Assembly: GCA_910587255.1 (NCBI GenBank)
Contig: CAJUKT010000042.1
Span: forward strand, 20,485 to 84,484
Direction of reading: 5' to 3'
DNA length: 64,000 nucleotides
Source: an uncultured Oscillospiraceae bacterium
Lineage (GTDB): Bacteria; Bacillota; Clostridia; Oscillospirales; Oscillospiraceae
Shown here: in pieces, positions 31,851 through 39,836 of the stretch
Layout of the letters: every line of letters starts with the position of its first letter
Position numbering within the stretch: position 1 is the first letter of the stretch
Translations under genes and position numbers: made by a program
Notes under the pieces: model-generated
The model's input: only the letters and a program-made list of their open reading frames with translations
Databases searched by the model: none
What the model was told of the DNA's origin: nothing

Positions 31851-32331
31851 ATTCACCCTCCTGATCTTGCAGCATTTCCTTCAGCTGCGCCCGGGCCCTG
31901 GACAGCCGGGATTTCACTGTCCCCTGGGGAACCCGCAGCAGCCGCGCGATTTCGTCCACCCTCAGCCCCTCGTAGTAGAACAAAGCCACCGCCACCCGCC
32001 GTTCAGGCGGCAGGGCGCACACCGCCTCCCACAGGCCGTCGCAGCGGACGGCTTCCGGGGCGGCGGGCTCCTGGGCCAGGTCGTCCAGATAGACCACCCG
32101 GCCCTGCCTTCTCCTCTGGGCATACGCGCAGTTTACCGCGATTTTTACCAGCCAGGGGCGGACAGCTTCCCTGTTTTTCAGCCTGTCCAGCGATTGCCAC
32201 GCCTGTAAAACCGCCTGGGATACCGCGTCCTCTGCGTCGGCGTCGCTGTCCAGCACCGCCCGGGCGGCCCGGAACATCCGCCTGCCATGCTCGGTCACGG
32301 CGGCGGCGAACTCCTCCCGCGTCCACTCCAT
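31837..32331 (-). CDS. ECF-type RNA polymerase sigma factor
   Basis: A 164-residue sigma-70 family protein with only regions 2 and 4. Region 2 covers EEFAAAVTEHGRRMFRAARA to RPWLVKIAVNCAYAQRRRQ. Region 4 carries the HTH (ALFYYEGLRVDEIARLLRV, PQGTVKSRLSRARAQLKEML). AAGGAG lies about 11 nt before the chosen ATG. The GGAACC-N16-CGTCTA promoter upstream (32375-32402) is ECF-like, suggesting autoregulation. The downstream partner is the DUF4179 anti-sigma-like gene. Confidence 0.92.
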   Translation of the reverse strand: MEWTREEFAAAVTEHGRRMFRAARAVLDSDADAEDAVSQAVLQAWQSLDRLKNREAVRPWLVKIAVNCAYAQRRRQGRVVYLDDLAQEPAAPEAVRCDGLWEAVCALPPERRVAVALFYYEGLRVDEIARLLRVPQGTVKSRLSRARAQLKEMLQDQEGEYGTV

Positions 32332-32374
32332 TCTCGCACCATCTCCTTGCACCTTGCTTGTCCGAACATACCCA

Positions 32375-32402
32375 TAGACGCTGGGGATTACGAAAAGGTT
32401 CC
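32375..32402 (-). promoter_or_regulatory. ECF-type autoregulatory promoter
   Basis: On the - strand GGAACC (32397-32402) and CGTCTA (32375-32380) are separated by 16 bp, matching the general ECF promoter form (GAAC near -35, CGTC near -10). It lies ~45 bp upstream of the sigma gene, so the factor probably drives its own operon. Confidence 0.75.
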
Positions 32403-32444
32403 CGATCCGGCAAAAATCTTTTTTGCAATTTCTCGTCTTTTGAC

Positions 32445-32473
32445 TTGCAAAATTTGCTTTAGTGGTGTAAAAT
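32445..32473 (+). promoter_or_regulatory. Promoter of gdhA
   Basis: TTGCAA (32445-32450) and TAAAAT (32468-32473) are spaced 17 bp, ~50 bp upstream of the gdhA start. Confidence 0.7.
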
Positions 32474-32524
32474 ACTGCACTGTAATCAAGCCCCAGCTTC
32501 AGGGAAGAAAGGATGCTGACAACA

Positions 32525-33868
32525 ATGTCAATGAAAAACGCTTATCTGCTGTCTGTGATGGACAATTTGAAAGCCAAAAACGCCCATGAGCCCGAGTTCC
32601 TCCAGGCTGTAGAGGAGGTGCTGGAGTCCCTGGAGCCGGTGGTGGAGGCCGATCCCCGCTACGAGCGGCTCAACGTCATCGGCCGTATGGTGGAGCCGGA
32701 GCGGGTGGTCATGTTCCGCATCCCCTGGGTGGATGACTCCGGCAAGGTGCAGGTCAACCGGGGCTACCGGGTGCAGTTTAACTCCGCCATCGGCCCCTAT
32801 AAGGGCGGGCTGCGCCTCCACCCCTCCGTCAACCTGTCCGTCATCAAGTTTTTGGGCTTTGAGCAGGTCTTTAAAAACTCCCTCACCACCCTGCCGATGG
32901 GCGGCGGCAAGGGCGGCTCCGACTTCGACCCCAAGGGCAAGAGTGACGGCGAGGTTATGCGGTTCTGCCAATCCTTCATGACTGAGCTCCAGCGCCACAT
33001 CGGCCCGGACACCGATGTGCCCGCCGGCGATATCGGCGTGGGCGCCCGGGAGATCGGCTTCCTGTTTGGCCAGTATAAAAAGATACGAAACGAGTTTACC
33101 GGCGTGCTCACCGGCAAGGGGCTGAGCTATGGCGGCTCCCTGGCCCGCACCGAGGCCACCGGCTTCGGCCTGTGCTATTTTGCCGACGCCCAGCTCAGGG
33201 ACAACGGCCAGTCCTTCGCCGGCAGGCGGGTGGTCATCTCCGGCTCCGGCAACGTGGCCATCTACGCCAACCAGAAGTGCACCCAGCTGGGGGGCAGGGT
33301 GGTGGCCATGTCCGATTCCAATGGCTACATTGTGGACGAGAACGGGATTGACTATAAGGTAATCCAAGAGATCAAGGAGGTCAAGCGGGAGCGCATCAGG
33401 ACCTACCTGGATTATGTCCCCTCTGCCAAGTACGTGGAGGGCTGCTCCGGCATCTGGACGGTGCCCTGTGACATTGCCATGCCCTGCGCCACCCAGAATG
33501 AGATCGGCGAGGTCAGCGCCAAGACGCTGATTGCCAATGGCTGTATCGGTGTGTTTGAGGGCGCCAACATGCCCTCCACCCCCGCCGCTATTGCCGCATA
33601 CCAGGCCGCGGGCATCCTGTTCTCCCCCGCCAAGGCGTCCAATGCCGGCGGCGTGGCCACCTCCGGCCTGGAGATGAGCCAAAACAGCGAACGGCTGAGC
33701 TGGACCTTCGAGGAGGTTGACGCCAAGCTCAAGGGCATCATGGAGGGCATCTACGCTGCCTGTGCCGCCGCCGCGGAGAAATATGGCATGAAGGGGAACA
33801 TTCAGGCGGGCGCCAACATCGCCGGATTCCTGAAGGTGGCCGACGCCATGCTGTGGCAGGGGATCTGA
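32525..33868 (+). CDS. gdhA: NADP-type glutamate dehydrogenase
   Basis: A 447-residue hexameric GDH linking 2-oxoglutarate, ammonia and glutamate. Active-site segments are clear: RVQFNSAIGPYKGGLRLHPS, LPMGGGKGGSDFDPKGK, DVPAGDIGVGAREIGFLFGQ, and the Rossmann motif VVISGSGNVAIYA. Length and motifs fit the small ~450-residue NADP-dependent class. The start is uncertain: ATG 32513 sits directly on the GAAAGG box, so ATG 32525 is preferred although spacing is long (~12 nt). A terminator follows. Confidence 0.96.
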   Translation: MSMKNAYLLSVMDNLKAKNAHEPEFLQAVEEVLESLEPVVEADPRYERLNVIGRMVEPERVVMFRIPWVDDSGKVQVNRGYRVQFNSAIGPYKGGLRLHPSVNLSVIKFLGFEQVFKNSLTTLPMGGGKGGSDFDPKGKSDGEVMRFCQSFMTELQRHIGPDTDVPAGDIGVGAREIGFLFGQYKKIRNEFTGVLTGKGLSYGGSLARTEATGFGLCYFADAQLRDNGQSFAGRRVVISGSGNVAIYANQKCTQLGGRVVAMSDSNGYIVDENGIDYKVIQEIKEVKRERIRTYLDYVPSAKYVEGCSGIWTVPCDIAMPCATQNEIGEVSAKTLIANGCIGVFEGANMPSTPAAIAAYQAAGILFSPAKASNAGGVATSGLEMSQNSERLSWTFEEVDAKLKGIMEGIYAACAAAAEKYGMKGNIQAGANIAGFLKVADAMLWQGI

Positions 33869-33943
33869 GAAGCGCGAGGATATGAGGGCGCTTCCGCCTG
33901 TGACAGTATGGAAAGTATTCTTGACGGATAAGCGCCAATACAA

Positions 33944-33975
33944 AAAGCCCGCCGGGGCGAATCCCGGCGGGCTTT
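33944..33975 (+). terminator. Terminator of gdhA
   Basis: AAAGCCCGCCGGG / CCCGGCGGGCTTT with a 6-nt loop, about 75 bp after the gdhA stop. Confidence 0.9.
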
Positions 33976-34323
33976 CATTCTGTCCGAATCGAACAGGTTT
34001 ATTTTCAGGGGCCCGGCGCAATGGTTCCGGGTTCGGCGTTCAGCCTTGCGGCGATTTCGTTCGCTTCCTGCGGCGGAATGCTCATACGGATATGTAGGCT
34101 TCATAGCGGAGCGGGCAGGGTATGGATGATCTGCATACGAGAGACTAGGTTCAGTTATGCTGGATGAGATGAAAAATTAACTAAATCTGAAAAATATGTA
34201 TACACATAGAAAATAATATGAGAAGAAAAATTTGAATAAATAAAATATTTGAGATATTTAGACATAAATAGATTAAAATAATCAAGTATGCAGACAAAGA
34301 AAAATTAGATAAACATAAAATAA
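33976..34323. other. Gene-free, AT-rich boundary stretch
   Basis: No supportable gene. From about 34140 the sequence changes abruptly to AT-rich, unlike the GC-rich surroundings, and holds dyads such as AAATAT-TTGAG-ATATTT (34243-34259). It marks the left edge of the molybdenum island. Confidence 0.7.
34243..34259. promoter_or_regulatory. AT-rich dyad upstream of the molybdenum-cofactor operon
   Basis: AAATAT-TTGAG-ATATTT is a 6+6 inverted repeat, 65 bp upstream of the -35 box. A similar dyad (ATATTT-TTGGAG-AAATAT) lies upstream of the hydroxylase operon. It is a candidate operator for the ModE-like domain encoded next door, but its AT richness makes chance symmetry plausible. Confidence 0.35.
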
Positions 34324-34352
34324 TTGACATATTTAGATGGCGATGCTATAAT
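34324..34352 (+). promoter_or_regulatory. Consensus promoter of the molybdenum-cofactor operon
   Basis: TTGACA (34324-34329), 17-bp spacer and TATAAT (34347-34352), with TGC just before the -10 (extended -10). This is a perfect sigmaA match. The 10-mer ATGCTATAAT is shared with the promoter at 44353. Confidence 0.9.
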
Positions 34353-34359
34353 TGCAATC

Positions 34360-34620
34360 AAAAGCGGAGGGCGGACAAACAAGAAATTGATGAGTACAAA
34401 TAATTGAGGAGCGTTTTGCGGCGGGAAGAGAACTGGGATTCATAATAAAGAGAACGGCTTGCCGGACCGAGGCTGAGCATGGAAAGCGATCAAGCTGCTT
34501 TTTGACGCGAATGCGTTATGTGGGCTTTGGTATAACGGCGCGCTTGTCCGATCGGATCAAAGCGCAATGGACTGAGTGCGGGGCGCAGGCTGGAAACGTA
34601 TTTGCAAGGGGACTGGGGAT
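34360..34620 (+). other. Long untranslated leader of the molybdenum-cofactor operon
   Basis: About 260 nt from the predicted transcription start to the first ATG, with no gene. Several local hairpins are possible (ACGC-GAAT-GCGT; TCCGATCGGA). Such length before cofactor genes suggests a structured regulatory RNA, but no match to the Moco riboswitch could be made by eye. Confidence 0.4.
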
Positions 34621-35574
34621 ATGGAAGGGTTGGCGGCGGTAATCTTGGCGGCAGGGGCGTCTAGCCGGATGGGGCGGTTTAAACCGCTGCTTATGATTGA
34701 CGGACAGACAATGATCGGACGGGTAACGGACTCGATGCAGAACGCAGGGGCGGACCCGGTGGTGGTGGTCACAGGGTATCAGGCGGAACGGTTGAAAGCC
34801 CATCTGTGCGAACGGGGACTGACTTTTATACATAATGACCGCTACTATGAGACGCAAATGATGGACTCCCTGCTGATGGGGTTGGCGGTTCTGCCGCCAA
34901 ATACTAAGCGGGTGCTGATTGCTCCGGCAGATGTCCCTCTCGTGAGGGAAGAGACGATTTCTGCTCTGCTGGCGGCTGTCGGGGAGTTCGTGCGGCCGGT
35001 GTGTGGGAAAAAGGGGGGACATCCTGTTGTGATGGACTACGCGCTTTATCCGTATATCGAGGCATATGCCGGGAAGGACGGATTGCGCGGGGCGATTGCG
35101 GCCAGCGGAGCACGGGTGGCGGATGTGCCGGTGGATGACTGGGGCGTTACGTTGGACGGAGACACGCGGGCGGGCTATGAGCGGTTGCTGAAATATCAAC
35201 GGGAGAGAACTAACCGGCTCCAGCCGCTGCAATTGGAGCTGCAAATGGGCCTGCGGGCCGAGACGGTTTTCTGGACGGCTGCCACCGCGCAGTTTTTGGA
35301 GCTGATTGCCACAACGGGGGCGATGCTCTCCGCCTGCCAATGTATGCATATCTCCTATTCCAAGGGCTGGACCATGATTAACGAGGCGGAACGCCAGCTG
35401 GGTTACCCCCTTTTGCAGCGCTGCCAAGGTGGCAGCGGGGGCGGGGGGTCGGAACTGACCGTGGCGGGATATGAATTGCTGGCCAGATGGCAGGCGGTGC
35501 AGGCGGATCTTCAAGCCGCAGGCGAAGCAGCATTTCGCAAGTATTTTGATGAAAATAGGGAGAATAAGAGATGA
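34621..35574 (+). CDS. MocA-like molybdenum cofactor cytidylyltransferase fused to a ModE-like HTH domain
   Basis: A 317-residue two-domain protein. Residues 1-~190 are a MobA/MocA-type nucleotidyltransferase (AAVILAAGASSRMGRFKPLL, APADVPLV, KKGGHPVVMD) that should attach CMP to molybdopterin, making the MCD cofactor used by xanthine-dehydrogenase-family enzymes. Residues ~215-317 resemble the ModE N-terminal winged HTH (FLELIATTGAMLSACQCMHI, SYSKGWTMINEAERQLG, GGGGSELTVAGYELL). The fusion could make the enzyme its own molybdate/cofactor-linked regulator. It is first gene of the operon; its stop overlaps the next start (ATGA). Confidence 0.88.
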   Translation: MEGLAAVILAAGASSRMGRFKPLLMIDGQTMIGRVTDSMQNAGADPVVVVTGYQAERLKAHLCERGLTFIHNDRYYETQMMDSLLMGLAVLPPNTKRVLIAPADVPLVREETISALLAAVGEFVRPVCGKKGGHPVVMDYALYPYIEAYAGKDGLRGAIAASGARVADVPVDDWGVTLDGDTRAGYERLLKYQRERTNRLQPLQLELQMGLRAETVFWTAATAQFLELIATTGAMLSACQCMHISYSKGWTMINEAERQLGYPLLQRCQGGSGGGGSELTVAGYELLARWQAVQADLQAAGEAAFRKYFDENRENKR

Positions 35575-36596
35575 AGCTAATCCGAACTGGGGATGCCGTC
35601 GGACAGATCCTCTGCCATGACATCACCCAGATTATTCCGGGCGTAACCAAAGACGCGGTGTTTCGGAAAGGGCACATTGTCCGAGAAGAGGATATCCCTG
35701 TGCTGCTCAGCGTGGGCAAGGATCATCTGTACGTCTGGGAAAATGATGAGACAATGCTCCACGAAAATGATGCCGCAAATATCCTGAGGGAGATCTGCCA
35801 AGGGGACAATATGTACGCAACCGAGCCGAAGGAGGGTAAGATCGAGCTGGTTGCCGGATGCGACGGGCTGTTTGTTGTGGACTTGGAGCACCTGAGAGCG
35901 GTAAATGCGCTGGGGGAGATGGTGATTGCCACCCGTCCATCCGGCTTTGTGGTGAAAAAGGGGGACAGGCTTTGCGGGATGCGCGTGATTCCGCTGGTGA
36001 TAGAGAAGGAGAAAATGGAACGGGCCCGTGCGGCGGCGGGCCGCCGGCCGCTGCTGTGCCTCGCCCCCATGCGGGCCCTAAGGTATGGCGTGGTGACAAC
36101 GGGAAACGAGGTGCTGTATGGACGCATTGCAGACCAATTCACCCCCGTTTTGCGGGAGAAATTGGGTGAATTTGGCTGTGAGCTGGCCGCTCACGAAGTT
36201 GTGGGGGACGACGGTGAAGCGATTACGGCCGCCATTCGGCGAATGCTGTCCAGCGGCTGTGAGATGGTACTGTGCACGGGAGGCATGAGCGTTGACCCGG
36301 ATGACCGAACCCCGCTGGCGATTAAGAATACCGGCGCGTCCATTCTGGGCTATGGCGCGCCTGTGCTGCCGGGCGCCATGTTTTTGGTTGCGTATACGGA
36401 GGATGGACGGCCTGTCTGCGGCCTGCCGGGCTGTGTTATGTACGCCCGACGCACAATTTTTGATTTGGCGCTGCCCCGGCTGCTGGCCGGCGTACCCGTG
36501 ACGGCAGAGTGGCTGGCGGGGCTTGGAAACGGTGGGCTGTGTCTGGACTGTCCCGAGTGCCATTTCCCAAACTGCGGTTTTGGAAAAGGGGGGTAA
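35571..36596 (+). CDS. MoeA-like molybdopterin-binding protein
   Basis: A 341-residue protein. The N-terminal ~150 residues resemble the MoeA-type front domains (TGDAVGQILCHDITQIIPGV, RKGHIVREEDIPVLLSVG). The C-terminal half is a MoCF/MogA-like fold (GVVTTGNEVLYG, MVLCTGGMSVDPDDRTP, LPGAMFLVAY, GLPGCVMY). It would act in molybdate insertion into adenylated molybdopterin. It ends with a cysteine cluster (CLDCPECHFPNC), possibly metal-binding. ATGA overlap with the previous gene; moaC follows after 3 bp. Confidence 0.85.
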   Translation: MKLIRTGDAVGQILCHDITQIIPGVTKDAVFRKGHIVREEDIPVLLSVGKDHLYVWENDETMLHENDAANILREICQGDNMYATEPKEGKIELVAGCDGLFVVDLEHLRAVNALGEMVIATRPSGFVVKKGDRLCGMRVIPLVIEKEKMERARAAAGRRPLLCLAPMRALRYGVVTTGNEVLYGRIADQFTPVLREKLGEFGCELAAHEVVGDDGEAITAAIRRMLSSGCEMVLCTGGMSVDPDDRTPLAIKNTGASILGYGAPVLPGAMFLVAYTEDGRPVCGLPGCVMYARRTIFDLALPRLLAGVPVTAEWLAGLGNGGLCLDCPECHFPNCGFGKGG

Positions 36597-36599
36597 GGA

Positions 36600-37094
36600 A
36601 TGGACGGCGGGTTTACGCATGTAGACGAGAATGGAAATGCCCGGATGGTGGATGTCGGGGGAAAAAGTCCCTCCCCGCGTGGTGCGGTGGCGTCGGGCCT
36701 GATTTCCATGAGCGCGGCGTGCTTTGCCATGGTGGCGGAGGGGCGGTCGAAAAAGGGCGATGTGCTGGGCGTGGCCCAGGTGGCGGGCATTATGGCAAGC
36801 AAACGCGCCAGTGAACTGATTCCGCTGTGCCACCCGCTGTACTTGACGAAAAGCGCGGTGGAGTTCACACTGAGGCCGGAGGAGTGCTGCGTTGAGGTCC
36901 GCTGCACGGTGGAGTGCGAGGGGAGGACCGGCGTGGAGATGGAGGCGCTCACCGGCGCGGCGGCGGCGCTGCTCACGATCTATGATATGTGTAAAGCGGT
37001 GGACAGGCGGATGGTGATTTCGGGGATTCACCTGCTGGAAAAATGGGGCGGGAAGAGCGGTGAGTTCCGTTTTGAGGTCGAAACCGATGATTGA
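36600..37094 (+). CDS. moaC: Cyclic pyranopterin monophosphate synthase MoaC
   Basis: A 164-residue enzyme of the first molybdopterin step with MoaA. Conserved elements: THVDENGNARMVDVGGK, AGIMASKRASELIPLCHPL and GVEMEALTGAAAALLTIYDM, all typical of MoaC. It overlaps moaA by 8 bp. Confidence 0.96.
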   Translation: MDGGFTHVDENGNARMVDVGGKSPSPRGAVASGLISMSAACFAMVAEGRSKKGDVLGVAQVAGIMASKRASELIPLCHPLYLTKSAVEFTLRPEECCVEVRCTVECEGRTGVEMEALTGAAAALLTIYDMCKAVDRRMVISGIHLLEKWGGKSGEFRFEVETDD

Positions 37095-38046
37095 CCGCTT
37101 TGGGCGTGAGATCAACTATATGCGCCTTTCCATCACGGATCGCTGTAACCTGCGCTGCCGCTACTGTATGCCGGATGGCGCGGCACTGTGCCGCCGCGGG
37201 GAGCTGCTCACCTATGAAGAGCTTTTGCGGGTGGCGGAGGCGGCGGTGGGGCTGGGGATCACAAGGTTCAAGGTGACGGGCGGCGAACCGCTGGTGCGCC
37301 ACGGCTGCGTGGAGTTCCTGCGGCAAATGAAAATGCTGCCCGGGGTGGAGCAGGTCACGCTGACCACCAATGGCCTGCGGCTGGAGCCGCTGCTGCCCCA
37401 GCTGGCGGCCATGGGACTTGACGGCGTAAACGTCAGCGTGGATGCTGCCGATCCGGCCGTTTACGCGTCCATAACCGGCTCCGACAGCCTCGGCGCCGTG
37501 CTGCGCGCTGTTGAAGCCAGCGCGGACAGCGGGATCAGGACCAAGCTGAATTGTGTGCTGCTGGAGGGCTGCGAGGAGCAGATTTTGCCGCTGGCCCGCT
37601 TTGCTGCCGGGGTTGCCGCAGATGTGCGCTTTATTGAGGTGATGCCCATTGGCGCGGGGGTGGACAGCCGGGGCGTGAGCTCGGAGACGGCGCTGGAAAT
37701 ACTGCGAAGCGAGTGGCCTGACCTGCGTCTGACGGGGGAAAAACGCGGGAACGGTCCGGCACGGTATTATGCCAGTGCCTGTTTTTCAGGGCGCATCGGC
37801 ATGATCGACGCGGTGAGCCATTCGTTTTGCCGGACATGTAATCGGGTGCGGCTGACCAGTACCGGGTGGCTGAAGCCCTGTCTGTGTTACGGGGAGGGGG
37901 TTGATCTGCGCGCCGTACTGCGCCGCTCCCCGGAGATGCTGTCCGGCACAATGTGCCGGGCGGTCTGGGATAAACCGCGGGCCCATTGCTTTCAAGAAGC
38001 GGCGGGGGTTACGGAGAGAAATATGATGAGCGGGATTGGAGGATAG
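37087..38046 (+). CDS. moaA: GTP 3',8-cyclase MoaA
   Basis: A 319-residue radical SAM enzyme converting GTP to 3',8-cyclo-GTP. The SAM cluster motif CNLRCRYC (~21-28) and the C-terminal second [4Fe-4S] site (CRTCNRVRLTSTGWLKPCLC) are intact, as is FKVTGGEPLVR. The start at 37087 lies inside moaC, giving translational coupling. The tail lacks an obvious Gly-Gly terminus beyond GIGG. Confidence 0.96.
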   Translation: MIDRFGREINYMRLSITDRCNLRCRYCMPDGAALCRRGELLTYEELLRVAEAAVGLGITRFKVTGGEPLVRHGCVEFLRQMKMLPGVEQVTLTTNGLRLEPLLPQLAAMGLDGVNVSVDAADPAVYASITGSDSLGAVLRAVEASADSGIRTKLNCVLLEGCEEQILPLARFAAGVAADVRFIEVMPIGAGVDSRGVSSETALEILRSEWPDLRLTGEKRGNGPARYYASACFSGRIGMIDAVSHSFCRTCNRVRLTSTGWLKPCLCYGEGVDLRAVLRRSPEMLSGTMCRAVWDKPRAHCFQEAAGVTERNMMSGIGG

Positions 38047-38047
38047 C

Positions 38048-38983
38048 ATGGGAAAAGTCGTCGCGGTATGCGTCAGCTCTGAGCGGGGGACGCAAAAACA
38101 GAATGTGGGAAGCGGCCGCTTTGTCGTGGGTTGGGGGATTGAAGGCGACGCCCACGCAGGGCGCTGGCACCGCCAGGTGAGTATGCTGGGATTGGATCAG
38201 ATCGCGGCGTTCAACGCGCGCGGCGCGGGAGTGGAGCCGGGCGCGTTTGGCGAAAATCTGGTGGTGGAGGGTTTTGGATTCCGTGCGCTGCCCGTGGGGA
38301 CGCTCCTGCGCTGCGGTGGGGTTTTGCTGGAAATCACGCAGATTGGGAAAGAGTGCCACAACCACTGCGAGATATATCGAAGAATGGGTGACTGCATCAT
38401 GCCCCGGGAGGGGGTGTTTGCCCGTGTGCTGTGCGAGGGGGTTATCCGGGTTGGCGATGAAATGGCGGTGGAGGCCCGGCAAGGGGTGCGGCCCTGGCAG
38501 TCGGCGGTGATTACCCTGAGCGACAAGGGGGCGAGGGGGGAGCGGATGGATGAAAGCGGCCCGGCTATCGCCGGGCGGCTGAAGGCTGCAGGCTATGAGG
38601 TGGTAGAACAGCTTCTGATTGCAGATGACGCGGAAATGCTGAAAAAGCAGCTTTGCCGCTTGGCTGACCAAAGACAGCTGGATCTGGTCCTGACCACCGG
38701 GGGTACTGGGTTCTCGCCCCGGGACGTTACGCCGGAGGCCACCCTGGCGGTGGGGGAGCGCAGCGCCCCTGGAATTGCCGAAGCTATACGGGCGGCGTCG
38801 TTGGCTGTCACCTCGCGGGCGATGCTTTCCCGCGGAGCGGCGGTAATTCGGGGTAAAACGCTGATTATCAATTTGCCGGGCAGTCCGAAGGCGTGTATGG
38901 AGAGCATGGATGTGTTCCTGGATGTCGTTCCCCACGGATTGGAGCTTTTGCGGGGAGAGGTGTCCGACTGTGCCCGCGCCTGA
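38048..38983 (+). CDS. MOSC domain-MogA fusion protein
   Basis: A 311-residue fusion. Residues 1-~150 are a MOSC domain (GIEGDAHAGRWHRQVSML, FGENLVVEGF, and the conserved cysteine in QIGKECHNHCEIYRRMGDCI), a sulfur/molybdopterin-binding fold related to Moco sulfurases. Residues ~155-311 are MogA/MoaB (SAVITLSDKGARGERMDESG, LTTGGTGFSPRDVTPEAT, NLPGSPKACMESM), the adenylyltransferase that activates molybdopterin. GGAGGA lies just before the ATG. The combination links cofactor activation with sulfur chemistry needed by xanthine-dehydrogenase-type enzymes. Confidence 0.9.
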   Translation: MGKVVAVCVSSERGTQKQNVGSGRFVVGWGIEGDAHAGRWHRQVSMLGLDQIAAFNARGAGVEPGAFGENLVVEGFGFRALPVGTLLRCGGVLLEITQIGKECHNHCEIYRRMGDCIMPREGVFARVLCEGVIRVGDEMAVEARQGVRPWQSAVITLSDKGARGERMDESGPAIAGRLKAAGYEVVEQLLIADDAEMLKKQLCRLADQRQLDLVLTTGGTGFSPRDVTPEATLAVGERSAPGIAEAIRAASLAVTSRAMLSRGAAVIRGKTLIINLPGSPKACMESMDVFLDVVPHGLELLRGEVSDCARA

Positions 38984-39040
38984 CGGGAGGCTTGTGCAGA
39001 CGGGTGGAATCGAGTTCCGAACTATGAGAGATAAATAAAG

Positions 39041-39826
39041 ATGAAAAAAATTATGAGTACCTGTTTGCTGGCGGCGGTGCTGCTGGGGCTTGCCGCCTGC
39101 GGTGGGGAGGGCGCCGGAGAGCTGGAGCTGACCGTATTTGCCGCCGCCTCCATGACGGAAGCCCTCGCCGAGATCAAGGCGGCCTATGAGGCGGGCTGTC
39201 CGGGCGTAACCCTGCGGTTCAATTTTGACTCCTCCGGCACCCTGCTTGCCCAAATCCGGGAGGGGGCGGCGTGCGATCTGTTTATCTCTGCCGCGCCCGG
39301 TCCGATGAATGCACTGGAGGAGGCGGGTGCTCTGGCCGAGGGCAGCCGCATTGACCTTTTGGAAAACCAAGTGGTGCTGTGCGTGCCCGATGGAAACCCG
39401 AAGGGGATTGACGGTTTTGAGACGTTGGCGCAGGCGCTGGGCGAGGGGGGTGTGCTGCTGGCGATGGGCAGCGGCGACGTACCTGTGGGGCAGTATACCC
39501 GGAGAATTCTGATATACTGCGGTTTGGATGAGAAGGCCCTTGCTGCCGCAGGCTGTGTGACCTATGGGTCCAATGTGAAGGAGGTTGCGGCCCAGGTTCG
39601 AGAGGGCAGTGCGGACTGCGGCGTTGTTTACCGTACCGATGCCCTTGCCGCGAAGCTCACGGTGGTGGACACTGCGGCGGTGGAGATGTGCGGCCGGGCG
39701 GTTTACCCCGCCGGTGTGCTGAAGGATGGCGAAAACAGGGAGGCGGCCCAGGCGTTTCTGGATTATCTTGCGGCAAAGGATGCCATGGACGTATTTGAGA
39801 GGGCCGGGTTTATCCCCGTCGGATAA
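39041..39826 (+). CDS. modA: Molybdate ABC transporter substrate-binding lipoprotein ModA
   Basis: A 261-residue lipoprotein (signal peptide with lipobox LAACGG) binding molybdate or tungstate outside the membrane. Family motifs: LTVFAAASMTEALAEIKAAY, FNFDSSGTLLAQIREGAACD, LFISAAP, and the late AAQAFLDYL. The ribosome binding site is weak (GAGAGATAA). modB follows after 10 bp. Confidence 0.95.
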   Translation: MKKIMSTCLLAAVLLGLAACGGEGAGELELTVFAAASMTEALAEIKAAYEAGCPGVTLRFNFDSSGTLLAQIREGAACDLFISAAPGPMNALEEAGALAEGSRIDLLENQVVLCVPDGNPKGIDGFETLAQALGEGGVLLAMGSGDVPVGQYTRRILIYCGLDEKALAAAGCVTYGSNVKEVAAQVREGSADCGVVYRTDALAAKLTVVDTAAVEMCGRAVYPAGVLKDGENREAAQAFLDYLAAKDAMDVFERAGFIPVG

Positions 39827-39836
39827 GGAGTGCGGT

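Noticed and set aside
34005..34085. A 26-codon leftward frame (MSIPPQEANEIAARLNAEPG) after the gdhA terminator
   Set aside because: Too short, no clear ribosome binding site or family match. It could be a gene remnant but cannot be supported.
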